From NCBI GenBank assembly GCA_038230775.1, contig JBBRMQ010000006.1:1-42168 (forward strand): a DNA stretch of 42,168 nucleotides. Reading direction: 5' to 3'. Source of the stretch: JBBRMQ01 sp038230775. GTDB lineage: Bacteria; Acidobacteriota; Thermoanaerobaculia; Gp7-AA8. Shown here piece by piece: positions 16,925 through 24,400 of this stretch. Position 1 is the first letter of the stretch, and every line of letters begins with the position of its first letter. The notes under the pieces were generated by a model. The model had not been told where the DNA came from and did no database searches. It worked only from the letters and a program-made list of their open reading frames with translations. A program made the translations under genes and the position numbers.

Positions 16925-18664
16925 TTACCCTACAGCGCTATTCCGCGCGTCGACGATCGACAGCCGGGCCGCGCCGCTGCGCGACTGCGTCGCCGGCTCG
17001 ATCTGGTAGAGCAGATCGACCGCGTGGCCATTGCCCCTGCCGTTGTCCACAACGTCACGAAGAGCGATGGCCGAGGGCCAGAGGACGGCGGTGGCTTCGC
17101 CGCTGGCGTCCGTGAGGATCATCTCGATGCAGTCGGTGGCGAATTCGCGGCGATGCGTCACGCGAACGCCGTGCGTGACGAAGAGCGGCTGCGGATTCGC
17201 AGCGCCGAACGGCTGCATGAGCTCGTGCCCGTTCACGAACTCCTGGTCGATGTCGGCGAACGACAGGTTCGCATCGACGGCGGCGACCCGGCGGAACGTC
17301 TCGGCCGCCATTTCTTCGAATTGCGCCGTAAGGCGGCGACGAAGCTCCGGGATGTTCGCGGCCGGCATCGCGAAGCCGCACGCGAACTCGTGCCCTCCGA
17401 AGTGCGTGAACAGATCGGCGACGCGCTCGAGCTGTTCGTGCAGATTGATCGTCGTGATGCTGCGCGCGGAACCTGCGGCGTGATCGCCCTCGATCGAGAT
17501 GACCAGCGTGGGACGGTGATGCTTTTGCGCGATGCGGCCCGCGGCGAGCCCGATCACGCCGCGATGCCATCCCTCTGCGGAAAGCACGTGAACTCGCGGA
17601 GCGACGTGTGGGGCCAGCCCTCCGGCTGGCCGGCCAGCCAGAGGGCTGGCCATCACCTGCTTCTCGGCTTCCTCGCGCACCTGCAGCTCGACGGCCTGAC
17701 GCTCGGCGTTCATGCGATCGAGCTCTCCGCACAGTTGCCACGCCGACTCGTCGTCCGTGGCGGCGAAGAGATCGATTGCGGTGTTTGCGGATGCGAGCCT
17801 GCCCGCGGCGTTGATGCGCGGACCGATCCGAAAGCCCACATCTACTGCTCGTAGAGGCCGTCCGAGCATGCCGAGGCGCCGGATCAAGGCTCTCAATCCG
17901 CGGTTGCGAGGATCGGAAAGGCCATTCAATCCCAACCAGGCGATCGTCCGGTTCTCGCCGATCAGCGGCGCGACATCCGCGACCGTTCCGATCGCCGCAA
18001 TCTTCAGGAGCGACTCGATCGAGATCTTGCTTCCGCTGCGTTTGATCAACTGGCAGCAAAGCTTGAACGCGACGCCGACGCCCGCCAGCTCCTTGAACGG
18101 ATAGTCGCATCCTGGTTGCTTCGGATTCAGCACCGCGGCCGCGGCCGGAAGAACGCCGGGTGGAAGATGATGGTCGGTGATGATGACGTCGATCCCGCGC
18201 TCGATCGCGCGCTGCACGGGCTCGACGCTCGTGATGCCGCAGTCGACCGTGATCACCAGCCGCACATCCCTCTCGACCAGGACACGTTCGAGCACTTCCA
18301 GCTTGAGCCCGTAACCATCGACGAGCCGATGCGGCACCACGTGCGCTGCATCGGCGCCGAGGGTGCGAAGGACGGTCTGGAGAAGGACGATGGAGGTCAC
18401 GCCGTCAACGTCGTAGTCGCCGTAGATCAGGATCGTCTCGCGATCGCGAACCGCGCGCTCGATGCGCTCGCAGGCGCCGGCGATGCCGTGAATCCCCGCA
18501 GGGTCGTGAAGGTCATCAATGCTCGGCGCGACGAAGCGACGGTAGTCTTCGGCCGAGTTCACGCCGCGACGGGCGAGGATGTTGTTCAGGACGGGATGGC
18601 TTGTCGCGGGTCGCGGGTCGCTGGCCGGCGCGCTAAGAACCCATTCGTCGTAGATGGTCGGCAC
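16925..18664 (-). CDS. recJ: Single-stranded-DNA-specific exonuclease RecJ
   Basis: A 579-residue 5'-3' ssDNA exonuclease of the DHH family, acting in recombination and repair. Motifs seen are YGDYDVDGVTS (residues 81-91), VDCGIT (140-145) and the DHH motif D164-H166. The C-terminal OB part contains QPFGAANPQPLF. The start is GTG at 18664, with no clear ribosome-binding site. Two repeat-derived insertions are in frame: residues about 14-22 (ASDPRPATS) come from GGGTCGC-type repeats, and residues about 338-353 (ASPLAGRPAGGLAPH) come from a TGTGGGGCCAG palindrome. Neither disrupts the frame or a recognised motif. Confidence 0.95.
   Translation of the reverse strand: MPTIYDEWVLSAPASDPRPATSHPVLNNILARRGVNSAEDYRRFVAPSIDDLHDPAGIHGIAGACERIERAVRDRETILIYGDYDVDGVTSIVLLQTVLRTLGADAAHVVPHRLVDGYGLKLEVLERVLVERDVRLVITVDCGITSVEPVQRAIERGIDVIITDHHLPPGVLPAAAAVLNPKQPGCDYPFKELAGVGVAFKLCCQLIKRSGSKISIESLLKIAAIGTVADVAPLIGENRTIAWLGLNGLSDPRNRGLRALIRRLGMLGRPLRAVDVGFRIGPRINAAGRLASANTAIDLFAATDDESAWQLCGELDRMNAERQAVELQVREEAEKQVMASPLAGRPAGGLAPHVAPRVHVLSAEGWHRGVIGLAAGRIAQKHHRPTLVISIEGDHAAGSARSITTINLHEQLERVADLFTHFGGHEFACGFAMPAANIPELRRRLTAQFEEMAAETFRRVAAVDANLSFADIDQEFVNGHELMQPFGAANPQPLFVTHGVRVTHRREFATDCIEMILTDASGEATAVLWPSAIALRDVVDNGRGNGHAVDLLYQIEPATQSRSGAARLSIVDARNSAVG
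17607..17651. repeat. TGTGGGGCCAG palindromic element, copy 2 (inside recJ, in frame)
   Basis: This copy lies within recJ and keeps the frame, encoding the minus-strand peptide ASPLAGRPAGGLAPH between VMASP... and ...VAPRVH. It closely matches the copies at 11278, 18729 and 22327. It has arms TGGGGCCAGCCC and GGGCTGGCCA around an inner GGCTGGCCGGCCAGCC palindrome. It lies before the conserved VHVLSAEGWHRGVIGLAAGR block, in a region likely to be a linker. Confidence 0.9.
18603..18628. repeat. GGGTCGC-type tandem repeat inside the recJ N-terminus
   Basis: Short tandem GGGTCGC units followed by TGGCCGG occur within the first 25 codons of recJ. The 13-mer GGTCGCTGGCCGG recurs exactly in the intergenic element at 25582. 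It encodes residues ASDPRPATS, which are not part of the usual RecJ N-terminus. Confidence 0.7.
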
Positions 18665-18728
18665 GCTGATTCAAGGTACCCGAAGTCTCGAAGTTCGTTG
18701 TGCATTCTTCAGGCGGTAGAGCGGAGCA

Positions 18729-18780
18729 TGTGTGGGGCCAGCTCTCTGGCTGGCCGGCTAGCCGGAGGGCTGGCCCCTCA
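18729..18780. repeat. TGTGGGGCCAG palindromic element, copy 3 (intergenic)
   Basis: A diverged copy lies in the 153-bp gap between accA (stop at 18818) and recJ (start 18664). Changes include CTCTCTGG for CCCTCCGG and GGCTAGCCGG in the centre. Most of the changes keep the inner palindrome. The rest of the gap (18665-18728 and 18781-18817) shows no gene or convincing promoter. Confidence 0.85.
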
Positions 18781-18817
18781 CCTCGGCTGGCTCGGGCAGC
18801 CGGGGGCTGTTCAACAA

Positions 18818-19762
18818 CTAGCCCTTTTCGAAAACCCCCATCTTCCGGAACTTCTGATAGCGCTCATCGGGCAAGGCGGCAGGCTTGATCTTCTGCACCT
18901 CGCGCAGTCCGCGCTCGAGGTATTCGCCGAGCATGGTGGCGGCAGCAACGGGATGGCCATGCGCGCCTCCCGCGGGCTCGGGAACGATTTCATCGATGAT
19001 CGCGAGGCGTTTTAAGTCTGTCGCCGTAATCTTCATTGCCGCCGCCGCATCGGGGGCAGCCGCGGGGTTCTTCCACAGAATCGCGGCGCATCCTTCCGGC
19101 GAGATGACCGAGTACACCGCATGTTCGAGCATGTAGATGCGGTCGCCGACGCCGATCGCCAGCGCGCCCCCGCTTCCGCCTTCGCCGATGACAGTGACGA
19201 TGATCGGCACCTTGAGCGCCGCCATCTCGAACAGGTTCGTCGCAATCGCCTCGGCCTGTCCCCTCTCTTCGGCTCCCATGCCCGGGTAGGCGCCCTGCGT
19301 GTCGATGAAGCTGAACACCGGCAGCTTGAACTTCTCCGCCAGCTTCATGACCCGCAGAGCCTTCCGGAACCCTTCGGGCCGCGGCTGTCCGAAGTTCCGC
19401 ACGATCTTCTCTTTGGTGTTGCGCCCCTTCTGATGGCCGACGATCGCGCAGGGGTGCCCGCGAAAGCGCGCGAAACCGGCGACGATGGCTGGATCGTCGG
19501 CGAAGTTGCGGTCGCCGTGGATCTCGGTCCACTGGTCGAAGAGAACGCTGATGAAATCGAGCGTGTAGGGGCGCAGGGGATGCCTGGCGACCATGGTCTT
19601 CTGCCAGGGTGACAACTTCGAATAAATTTCGGTGGCGACTTTGGTAAGCTTGCCGCGCAGTTCCTCGATCCGGCCCGGATCCGCCTCAGCTGCTGTCGCC
19701 TCCTCGATCTCGCGGCGAAGCAGCAGGATCGGTTCGTCGAACTGCATCACATCGCCGTTCAT
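18818..19762 (-). CDS. accA: Acetyl-CoA carboxylase carboxyltransferase subunit alpha
   Basis: A 314-residue subunit. With AccD it transfers the carboxyl group from biotin to acetyl-CoA to make malonyl-CoA. Visible motifs are DFISVLFDQWTEIHGDRNFADDPAIVAG, FIDTQGAYPGMGAEERGQ, IGEGGSGGALAIGVGD and YSVISPEGCAAILWK, all typical of AccA. The N-terminal helix (QFDEPILLLRREIEE) matches the family. I chose ATG 19762; ATG 19747 (MQFDEP) is an alternative. Neither has a good ribosome-binding site. The gene is divergent from a plus-strand gene starting only 18 bp away. accD is not in the window. Confidence 0.95.
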   Translation of the reverse strand: MNGDVMQFDEPILLLRREIEEATAAEADPGRIEELRGKLTKVATEIYSKLSPWQKTMVARHPLRPYTLDFISVLFDQWTEIHGDRNFADDPAIVAGFARFRGHPCAIVGHQKGRNTKEKIVRNFGQPRPEGFRKALRVMKLAEKFKLPVFSFIDTQGAYPGMGAEERGQAEAIATNLFEMAALKVPIIVTVIGEGGSGGALAIGVGDRIYMLEHAVYSVISPEGCAAILWKNPAAAPDAAAAMKITATDLKRLAIIDEIVPEPAGGAHGHPVAAATMLGEYLERGLREVQKIKPAALPDERYQKFRKMGVFEKG

Positions 19763-19780
19763 GGGTCGGCACGCTAACAA

Positions 19781-20347
19781 ATGACCAGCACAGTCGCAAC
19801 TGACATTCCGCAGGCAGCGGACGCTCCAGCGAAAACGCTGATGGAGACATGGGGCCGGAACGAGCCCATGCGCCACATCCCCCCGGCATCATGGATCGTG
19901 AGGAAAGTGGACGGCGATCTGCGCCGCCGGATCGAGATCGTCTGCGAATCGTTCGACCGTCTCGAAGTCGACAACACGCGCCGGCACGAAGTGGACCACT
20001 TGCTCACTTCGCTGTGCCGCTCGCTGGAGCGGCTGGCGGAGATGGCGAAGCACGGCCGCGCTCCGTCACACCCCGGTGCCACTCTCACGATCAAAGTACG
20101 CGACGCGCTGCATCACGCGGTCACGAATCTGAACACCCTTGACGAGAGTCTCTTCGGCCGCCGTTATCCGTTCCAGACGCTGGAGCGATCGAAGGCGGAG
20201 CCGCTGGTCGGCTGCCTCCTCGCCGCGATCGACGCGCTGCATCGATGCGTGGCGGTTCTTCGCGATCTCGATCCGGGACTCGATGAGCGCTTGCTCGAAG
20301 GGCTGGTCACGCTTCAGCAACCGCTGCGGCAACAACCGATCGCGTAG
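19781..20347 (+). CDS. Hypothetical alpha-helical protein
   Basis: A 188-residue protein of unknown function, one of only two plus-strand genes. It is mostly helical, with Arg/Leu/Glu-rich stretches such as RRRIEIVCESFDRLEV and SLCRSLERLAEMAKHG. It has no signal peptide, membrane segment or catalytic motif I can name. It begins 18 bp from the divergent accA start with no Shine-Dalgarno, so it may be leaderless or start at a later Met (residue 21 or 30). Its codon use resembles its neighbours, and the opposite strand gives only a low-complexity reading frame, which favours a real gene. It is followed by a repeat-rich convergent gap. Confidence 0.62.
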   Translation: MTSTVATDIPQAADAPAKTLMETWGRNEPMRHIPPASWIVRKVDGDLRRRIEIVCESFDRLEVDNTRRHEVDHLLTSLCRSLERLAEMAKHGRAPSHPGATLTIKVRDALHHAVTNLNTLDESLFGRRYPFQTLERSKAEPLVGCLLAAIDALHRCVAVLRDLDPGLDERLLEGLVTLQQPLRQQPIA

Positions 20348-20351
20348 ACCG

Positions 20352-20375
20352 TGTCATCCCGAGCGTAGCGAGGGA
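20352..20375. repeat. CCCGAGCGTAGCGAGGG repeat, copy 1
   Basis: A 24-bp sequence with core CCCGAGCGTAGCGAGGGA just downstream of the plus-strand hypothetical gene. It is identical in reverse complement to 37504-37527. The core is an imperfect palindrome. It is an intergenic dispersed repeat of unknown role. Confidence 0.8.
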
Positions 20376-20405
20376 ACCCCCCAACCACAGGCAACGTGTC
20401 GTCGC

Positions 20406-20488
20406 GAATGCAGAATGCAGAATGCAGAAGCCGTTCTAAATTCTGCATTCTGCATTCTGCATTCAGCCTTCTACATTCAGCCTTCTAC
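20406..20488. repeat. Heptad hairpin B: inverted GAATGCA tandem array
   Basis: Three-plus tandem GAATGCA units (20406-20429) face their exact reverse complement (20441-20464), giving a perfect 24-bp stem with an 11-nt loop. The right arm continues as two identical 14-bp (2 x 7) degenerate units, ATTCAGCCTTCTAC, at 20461-20474 and 20475-20488. It lies in the convergent gap between the plus-strand hypothetical gene and priA. A bidirectional terminator role is possible, but no T-run follows. Confidence 0.92.
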
Positions 20489-20519
20489 CGAGCGCTCTTT
20501 CGCGGGTCGCAAGAACGTC

Positions 20520-22784
20520 CTACAGAATGTTCACCGGATCCACATCGATCGCCGTCTCGACGCCGCTCCACTTGCTGCCGATCATCACCGCCTCCACGGC
20601 ACGCCGAAGCGCGTTCCGCTGCGGCGAGCGCAGAAGGATCTGAAACCGGTGTACGCCCTTGATGCGCGAAAGTGGCGCGGGGGCGGGACCTTGCATGCGG
20701 GCACCCGCGAGCGGAGCGATCGCCTCCTCGAGCCGCTTGCCGGCCTCGGTCGCCGCCTTCTCGACCGCGCCGACGTTCTCGCCGCGGAAAAGCAGCGCGA
20801 TCATCGACGTCGCCGGCGGGTAGTGAAACGTCTGCCGGAACTCGATCTCCGACTGATAGAACGCCTCGTAGTCGTGACGCAGCGCATGCTGAATCGCGTA
20901 ATGTGTCGGAAACGCGGTCTGGATCAGAACGCGTCCCCGTCGCTCGCCCCGGCCGGCGCGCCCGGCGACCTGAGTCAGCAGATAGAAGGTCTTCTCGGCT
21001 GAACGGAAGTCGGGGTAGCCGAGGATGGAGTCGGCGTTGAGGACGGCGGTGAGGGTGACGTCGGGAAAGTGATGGCCTTTGCTCAACATCTGCGTGCCGA
21101 TGAGCGCCTGCGTGCGGCCGTTGCGGAAGCGATCGAGGATTCGCACCAGCTCTCCCCGCTTGCGAGTTGAATCGCGATCGAGCACATCGACCGCGATGCC
21201 GGGAAAGTCTCGGCGGAAGCGCTCTTCCACTTTCTCGGTGCCGAACCCGATCGGCTGCAGGACTTCGCCGCCGCAGATCGGACACTTCGACGGAATCGGC
21301 CGGCGCAGTCCGCAGTAGTGGCAGATGAGCTGTCCGGCGCGTCGATGCACGGTCATCGTCACGCTGCAGTCTCGGCATCGGAAATCGTGACCGCATTCGC
21401 GGCACAGCAGATACGGAGCGTAGCCGCGGCGATTGATGAGGATGATGGCCTGCTCGCCGGCCGCAAAGACCTCGTTCATCGTGGCCTTCAACGCGGAGCT
21501 GAAGATGACGAAGCCGCGGTCTTCTTTCTCGGCGCGTTCGGTGCGCAGGTCGATGACGTCGGCATCGGGGAGCGGCCTGGCTTCGACGCGATGCGTCATG
21601 CGCAGCAGCGTGTACTTGCCGCGCGCAGCGTTCTCGCGGCTTTCGAGTGACGGAGTGGCCGATCCGAGGATCACGGGTATTTTTCGGAGCTGGGCGCGGA
21701 CCACGGCGAGATCGCGCGCGTTGTAGCGCGGCGTCTCATCCTGTTTGTACGCGCCGTCGCCTTCTTCATCGACCACGATCACGCCCAGCCGCTGGAACGG
21801 TGTGAAGAGTGCGGAGCGCGGTCCGATCGCGACGTCCACCTCTCCGCGATGCGCGCGCCACCACTGGTCGTATCGCTCGCTCGCCGAGAGATTGCTGTGC
21901 AGGACGGCGATGCGATCGCCGAAACGCTCTTTCAACCGGGCGGCGAACACGGGCGTGAGCGAGATCTCCGGCACGAGGAGGATGGCCTGCTCCCCTTGCC
22001 TCACCACCTCCCTCATGACCTCGATATAAACCTCGGTCTTCCCGCTGCCGGTGACGCCTTCGAGTAGAAACGGTTGAAAGGTGCCGAACGAAGACTTGAT
22101 GGCGTCGATCGCGTTCTGCTGCTCCGCCGAGTATTTGAATTCGGCGATCGTGACGGGCTCGGTGAGAAAGGCATCAAGCGTATGACGGCGCGGTCGTCGC
22201 TCGATGCTGATGACGTTGTTTCTCGCCAGCGTGTTGATGATGGATGCGCTGGCGCCGAGCGAACGGACGGGAAGGTCGCCGTGGGCCAGTTGAACCACGA
22301 CCGATTGTTGTTTGGGCGTAAGCGTGTGTGGGGCCAGCCCTCCGGCTGGCCGGCCGGCCAGAGGGCTGGCCTCACGCGCTTCACGCAACGACGCGTAGCG
22401 GTCGTAGCGCACGCCGACCGCATCGCGCAGCTCGTCTCCGGGCTTCGCGCGCGCCGACATATTCGCGGGCAGCGCGACCTTGAGCATCAAACCCAACGGC
22501 GCGATGTAGTACTCGGCCGCCCATCGGCAGAGCTCCACGATTTCCGGGATCAGCGCCGAGTCTCCGGCGTCGAGCACGGCCGCGATCGGCTTCAGCTTCA
22601 CGCCGGGCGGAGCGACGGCGCTGATCCCGACGACATAACCCGTGACGCGTTTCGTCGCCAGCGGCACCTCGACGCGGGTGCCGAGGCGCACTCCGGCGCG
22701 GAGGTCCTGAGGGATCGAGTACGTAAAGGTCTCGTGCACCCCGACAGGAATCGCTACAGTCGCGTATTCTTCGTTGCCGCTCAA
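20520..22784 (-). CDS. priA: Primosomal protein N' (replication restart helicase PriA)
   Basis: A superfamily 2 helicase that reloads the replisome at stalled forks. From the TTG at 22784 it has 754 residues (E. coli 732). Walker A GVTGSGKT is at 243-250. Walker B reads DEEG (339-342) where E. coli has DEEH. The zinc-binding block CRECGHDFRCRDC...CHYCG...CPICGG is complete with eight Cys. ATGs at 22829 and 22859 are alternative starts but would overlap the divergent methyltransferase gene. Residues about 138-153 (ASPLAGRPAGGLAPH) are an in-frame palindromic repeat identical in peptide to one in RecJ, and lie before the helicase core. Confidence 0.95.
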   Translation of the reverse strand: MSGNEEYATVAIPVGVHETFTYSIPQDLRAGVRLGTRVEVPLATKRVTGYVVGISAVAPPGVKLKPIAAVLDAGDSALIPEIVELCRWAAEYYIAPLGLMLKVALPANMSARAKPGDELRDAVGVRYDRYASLREAREASPLAGRPAGGLAPHTLTPKQQSVVVQLAHGDLPVRSLGASASIINTLARNNVISIERRPRRHTLDAFLTEPVTIAEFKYSAEQQNAIDAIKSSFGTFQPFLLEGVTGSGKTEVYIEVMREVVRQGEQAILLVPEISLTPVFAARLKERFGDRIAVLHSNLSASERYDQWWRAHRGEVDVAIGPRSALFTPFQRLGVIVVDEEGDGAYKQDETPRYNARDLAVVRAQLRKIPVILGSATPSLESRENAARGKYTLLRMTHRVEARPLPDADVIDLRTERAEKEDRGFVIFSSALKATMNEVFAAGEQAIILINRRGYAPYLLCRECGHDFRCRDCSVTMTVHRRAGQLICHYCGLRRPIPSKCPICGGEVLQPIGFGTEKVEERFRRDFPGIAVDVLDRDSTRKRGELVRILDRFRNGRTQALIGTQMLSKGHHFPDVTLTAVLNADSILGYPDFRSAEKTFYLLTQVAGRAGRGERRGRVLIQTAFPTHYAIQHALRHDYEAFYQSEIEFRQTFHYPPATSMIALLFRGENVGAVEKAATEAGKRLEEAIAPLAGARMQGPAPAPLSRIKGVHRFQILLRSPQRNALRRAVEAVMIGSKWSGVETAIDVDPVNIL
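22327..22371. repeat. TGTGGGGCCAG palindromic element, copy 4 (inside priA, in frame)
   Basis: This copy differs from the recJ copy by very few bases (inner GGCCGGCCGGCC in place of GGCCGGCCAGCC). It encodes the same peptide, ASPLAGRPAGGLAPH, in the same frame and orientation, between REARE and TLTPKQ. It sits between the DNA-binding 3'BD region and the helicase domain, a plausible linker. Confidence 0.92.
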
Positions 22785-22794
22785 CGGCGACAGT

Positions 22795-23706
22795 ATGCCT
22801 ATGTCCGATTTCTGGGATCGAGAAGTCATCGATAAACAGCACGTCAACTGGATGGCCATTCCCGAGGTGCGCCTCTATATCAATGGCCTGATCGGGAACG
22901 GCGAGCTCTTATGGCCGATCGAGGCGTTCGAGAAGTATCTGCGCGGACGTACCTTCGATCGTGCGCTGAGCATCGGCTGCGGATCGGGGGCGCTGGAGCG
23001 TGAGCTGGTCAAGCGCGGGATGTGCCGCAGCGTGGACGCCTTCGATGGCTCCGTGGTCTCCTTGCGCGAAGCGAGGCAGCAGGCCAATCGCGAAGGCCTG
23101 GGGCCGCGCATTCGCTACTTCGCGTCCGACTTCAACCGTCCGGTTTTTCCGGAAGCGAAGTACGACATCGTGTTCTTCCATCAGTCGGCGCATCACGTCG
23201 CCAAGCTGGAAAAGCTCTACCGCGCGATCCTGCACACGCTGAAGCCGGACGGCATGATCTACATGGACGAATACGTCGGGCCGTCGCGATTCGATTGGGC
23301 AGAGCGGCCTCGCCTGCTGCGAACCCATCGCGAGATCTACAACCGCCTTCTGCCGTTGCTACGTACGGTAGACCAGCTCCTGCCACCGATTCAGGCAGAC
23401 GATCCCTCGGAAGCGATCCGTTCCAGTGACATTGAGCCCCAGCTCAACATCGGCTTCAACATCCTCTTTCGTCAGCCATACGGATGCGGCATCCTGAGCG
23501 TAATCCTCCCGAACGTGCGGCTGGAGAATCTCGATCCGGCGACACTCGATGCGCTTATCGAGGAGGATCGCAAGGCACCAGCCTTCTACACACTCATCGC
23601 GGCAAAGCCGAAGCGCGGATTCGACGCGAAGATCGCGCGAGCGCGCTATTGGCTCGAGCCCAAGCTGAAGCGGATGACGAGCATCCGCCGCATCATTCGC
23701 GGCTGA
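22795..23706 (+). CDS. Class I SAM-dependent methyltransferase
   Basis: A protein of about 303 residues. The SAM-binding motif I is ALSIGCGSGALERELVKRG. Motif II lies near DAFDGS, and the stretch YDIVFFHQSAHHVAKLEKLYRAILHTLKPDGMIYMDEYVG matches methyltransferase domains 11/12. The substrate is unknown. ATG 22795 or 22801 (MSDFWDREVIDK) may be the start; both lie within 20 bp of the divergent priA start, with no strong ribosome-binding site. The 3' end overlaps the convergent uracil-DNA glycosylase gene by 14 bp. It is one of two plus-strand genes here and breaks an otherwise uniform minus-strand block, so it may be a later insertion (inference). Confidence 0.86.
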   Translation: MPMSDFWDREVIDKQHVNWMAIPEVRLYINGLIGNGELLWPIEAFEKYLRGRTFDRALSIGCGSGALERELVKRGMCRSVDAFDGSVVSLREARQQANREGLGPRIRYFASDFNRPVFPEAKYDIVFFHQSAHHVAKLEKLYRAILHTLKPDGMIYMDEYVGPSRFDWAERPRLLRTHREIYNRLLPLLRTVDQLLPPIQADDPSEAIRSSDIEPQLNIGFNILFRQPYGCGILSVILPNVRLENLDPATLDALIEEDRKAPAFYTLIAAKPKRGFDAKIARARYWLEPKLKRMTSIRRIIRG

Positions 23707-24400
23707 GCCCGAGCTCCGTCATCACCTGCTTCATGTCAGTCCAGACGTCTTTCTTGGCGGCCGGATTGCGCAGCAGATACGCAGGGTGATAGGTCGGCAT
23801 CACCTTGATGCCGTTCCACTCCAGCCACTGTCCCCGCGCGGACGACACCGCGTAGGCCTTCTCGGTAAGGCTCTGCAGCGCGAAGCGGCCTAACGTTACG
23901 ATGACCTTTGGCTTGATGATCTCCACCTGCCGCCGGATGTGCGGCCGGCACTGCTCCAGCTCGTCGGGCTCCGGATTGCGATTCTCGGGCGGCCGGCACT
24001 TGATGACGTTCGCGATGTAGACATCGTCGCGCGTGAGGTTCATCGCCTTGATGATGTCGGTGAGAAGTTGTCCCGCCCGTCCGACGAACGGCTTGCCCTG
24101 CAGGTCTTCATCGCGGCCCGGCGCCTCGCCGATGAACATCAGATCCGCGTCGGGACTGCCAACGCCGTAGACGACCTGCGTGCGTGTTTTGGCCAGATCG
24201 CACTTCACGCAGGCGGTGACGATGCGCTCGAAGTCCGCAAGAAGATCTCTTTGTGTGGTGGCGGGCGCCTCGCCCGCCGGGCGGGCGGGGGCGCTCGCCA
24301 CCACAGAGACCGCAGGCATCTCACTCCCACTCACGTCGAGATGCGTGAACCCCATTTCGCGTAGAAACCCCAGCTCGCGATGCAGCGCTTCGTCATCCAA
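23693..24400 (-). CDS. Uracil-DNA glycosylase, family 4 (Fe-S) type
   Basis: A 235-residue glycosylase that removes uracil from DNA. The motif GEAPGRDEDLQGKPFVGRAG (91-110) and a late HPAYLL motif match family 4. C64, C67, C135 and C151 form the expected [4Fe-4S] ligand set. The start is taken as TTG 24400, which overlaps the coaBC stop region by eight bases. The N-terminal 30 residues (LHRELGFLREMGFTHL) precede a Pro/Ala linker. That linker, residues about 32-49 (ASAPARPAGEAPATT), is encoded by a GC-rich palindrome. The end overlaps the convergent methyltransferase gene. Confidence 0.92.
   Translation of the reverse strand: MDDEALHRELGFLREMGFTHLDVSGSEMPAVSVVASAPARPAGEAPATTQRDLLADFERIVTACVKCDLAKTRTQVVYGVGSPDADLMFIGEAPGRDEDLQGKPFVGRAGQLLTDIIKAMNLTRDDVYIANVIKCRPPENRNPEPDELEQCRPHIRRQVEIIKPKVIVTLGRFALQSLTEKAYAVSSARGQWLEWNGIKVMPTYHPAYLLRNPAAKKDVWTDMKQVMTELGLSRE
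24254..24305. repeat. TGTGGTGGC palindrome inside the UDG gene, in frame
   Basis: Arms 24254-24269 (TGTGGTGGCGGGCGCC) and 24290-24305 pair over 16 bp with one mismatch, around a CG-only centre. It stays in frame and supplies the Ala/Pro-rich linker ASAPARPAGEAPATT of the glycosylase. The ends (TGTGG...CCACA) recall the RecJ/PriA element, but the inner sequence is different. Confidence 0.85.

Noticed and set aside
19763..19876. Longer accA start upstream of 19762
   Set aside because: The extra residues do not resemble AccA and would overlap the divergent plus-strand gene.
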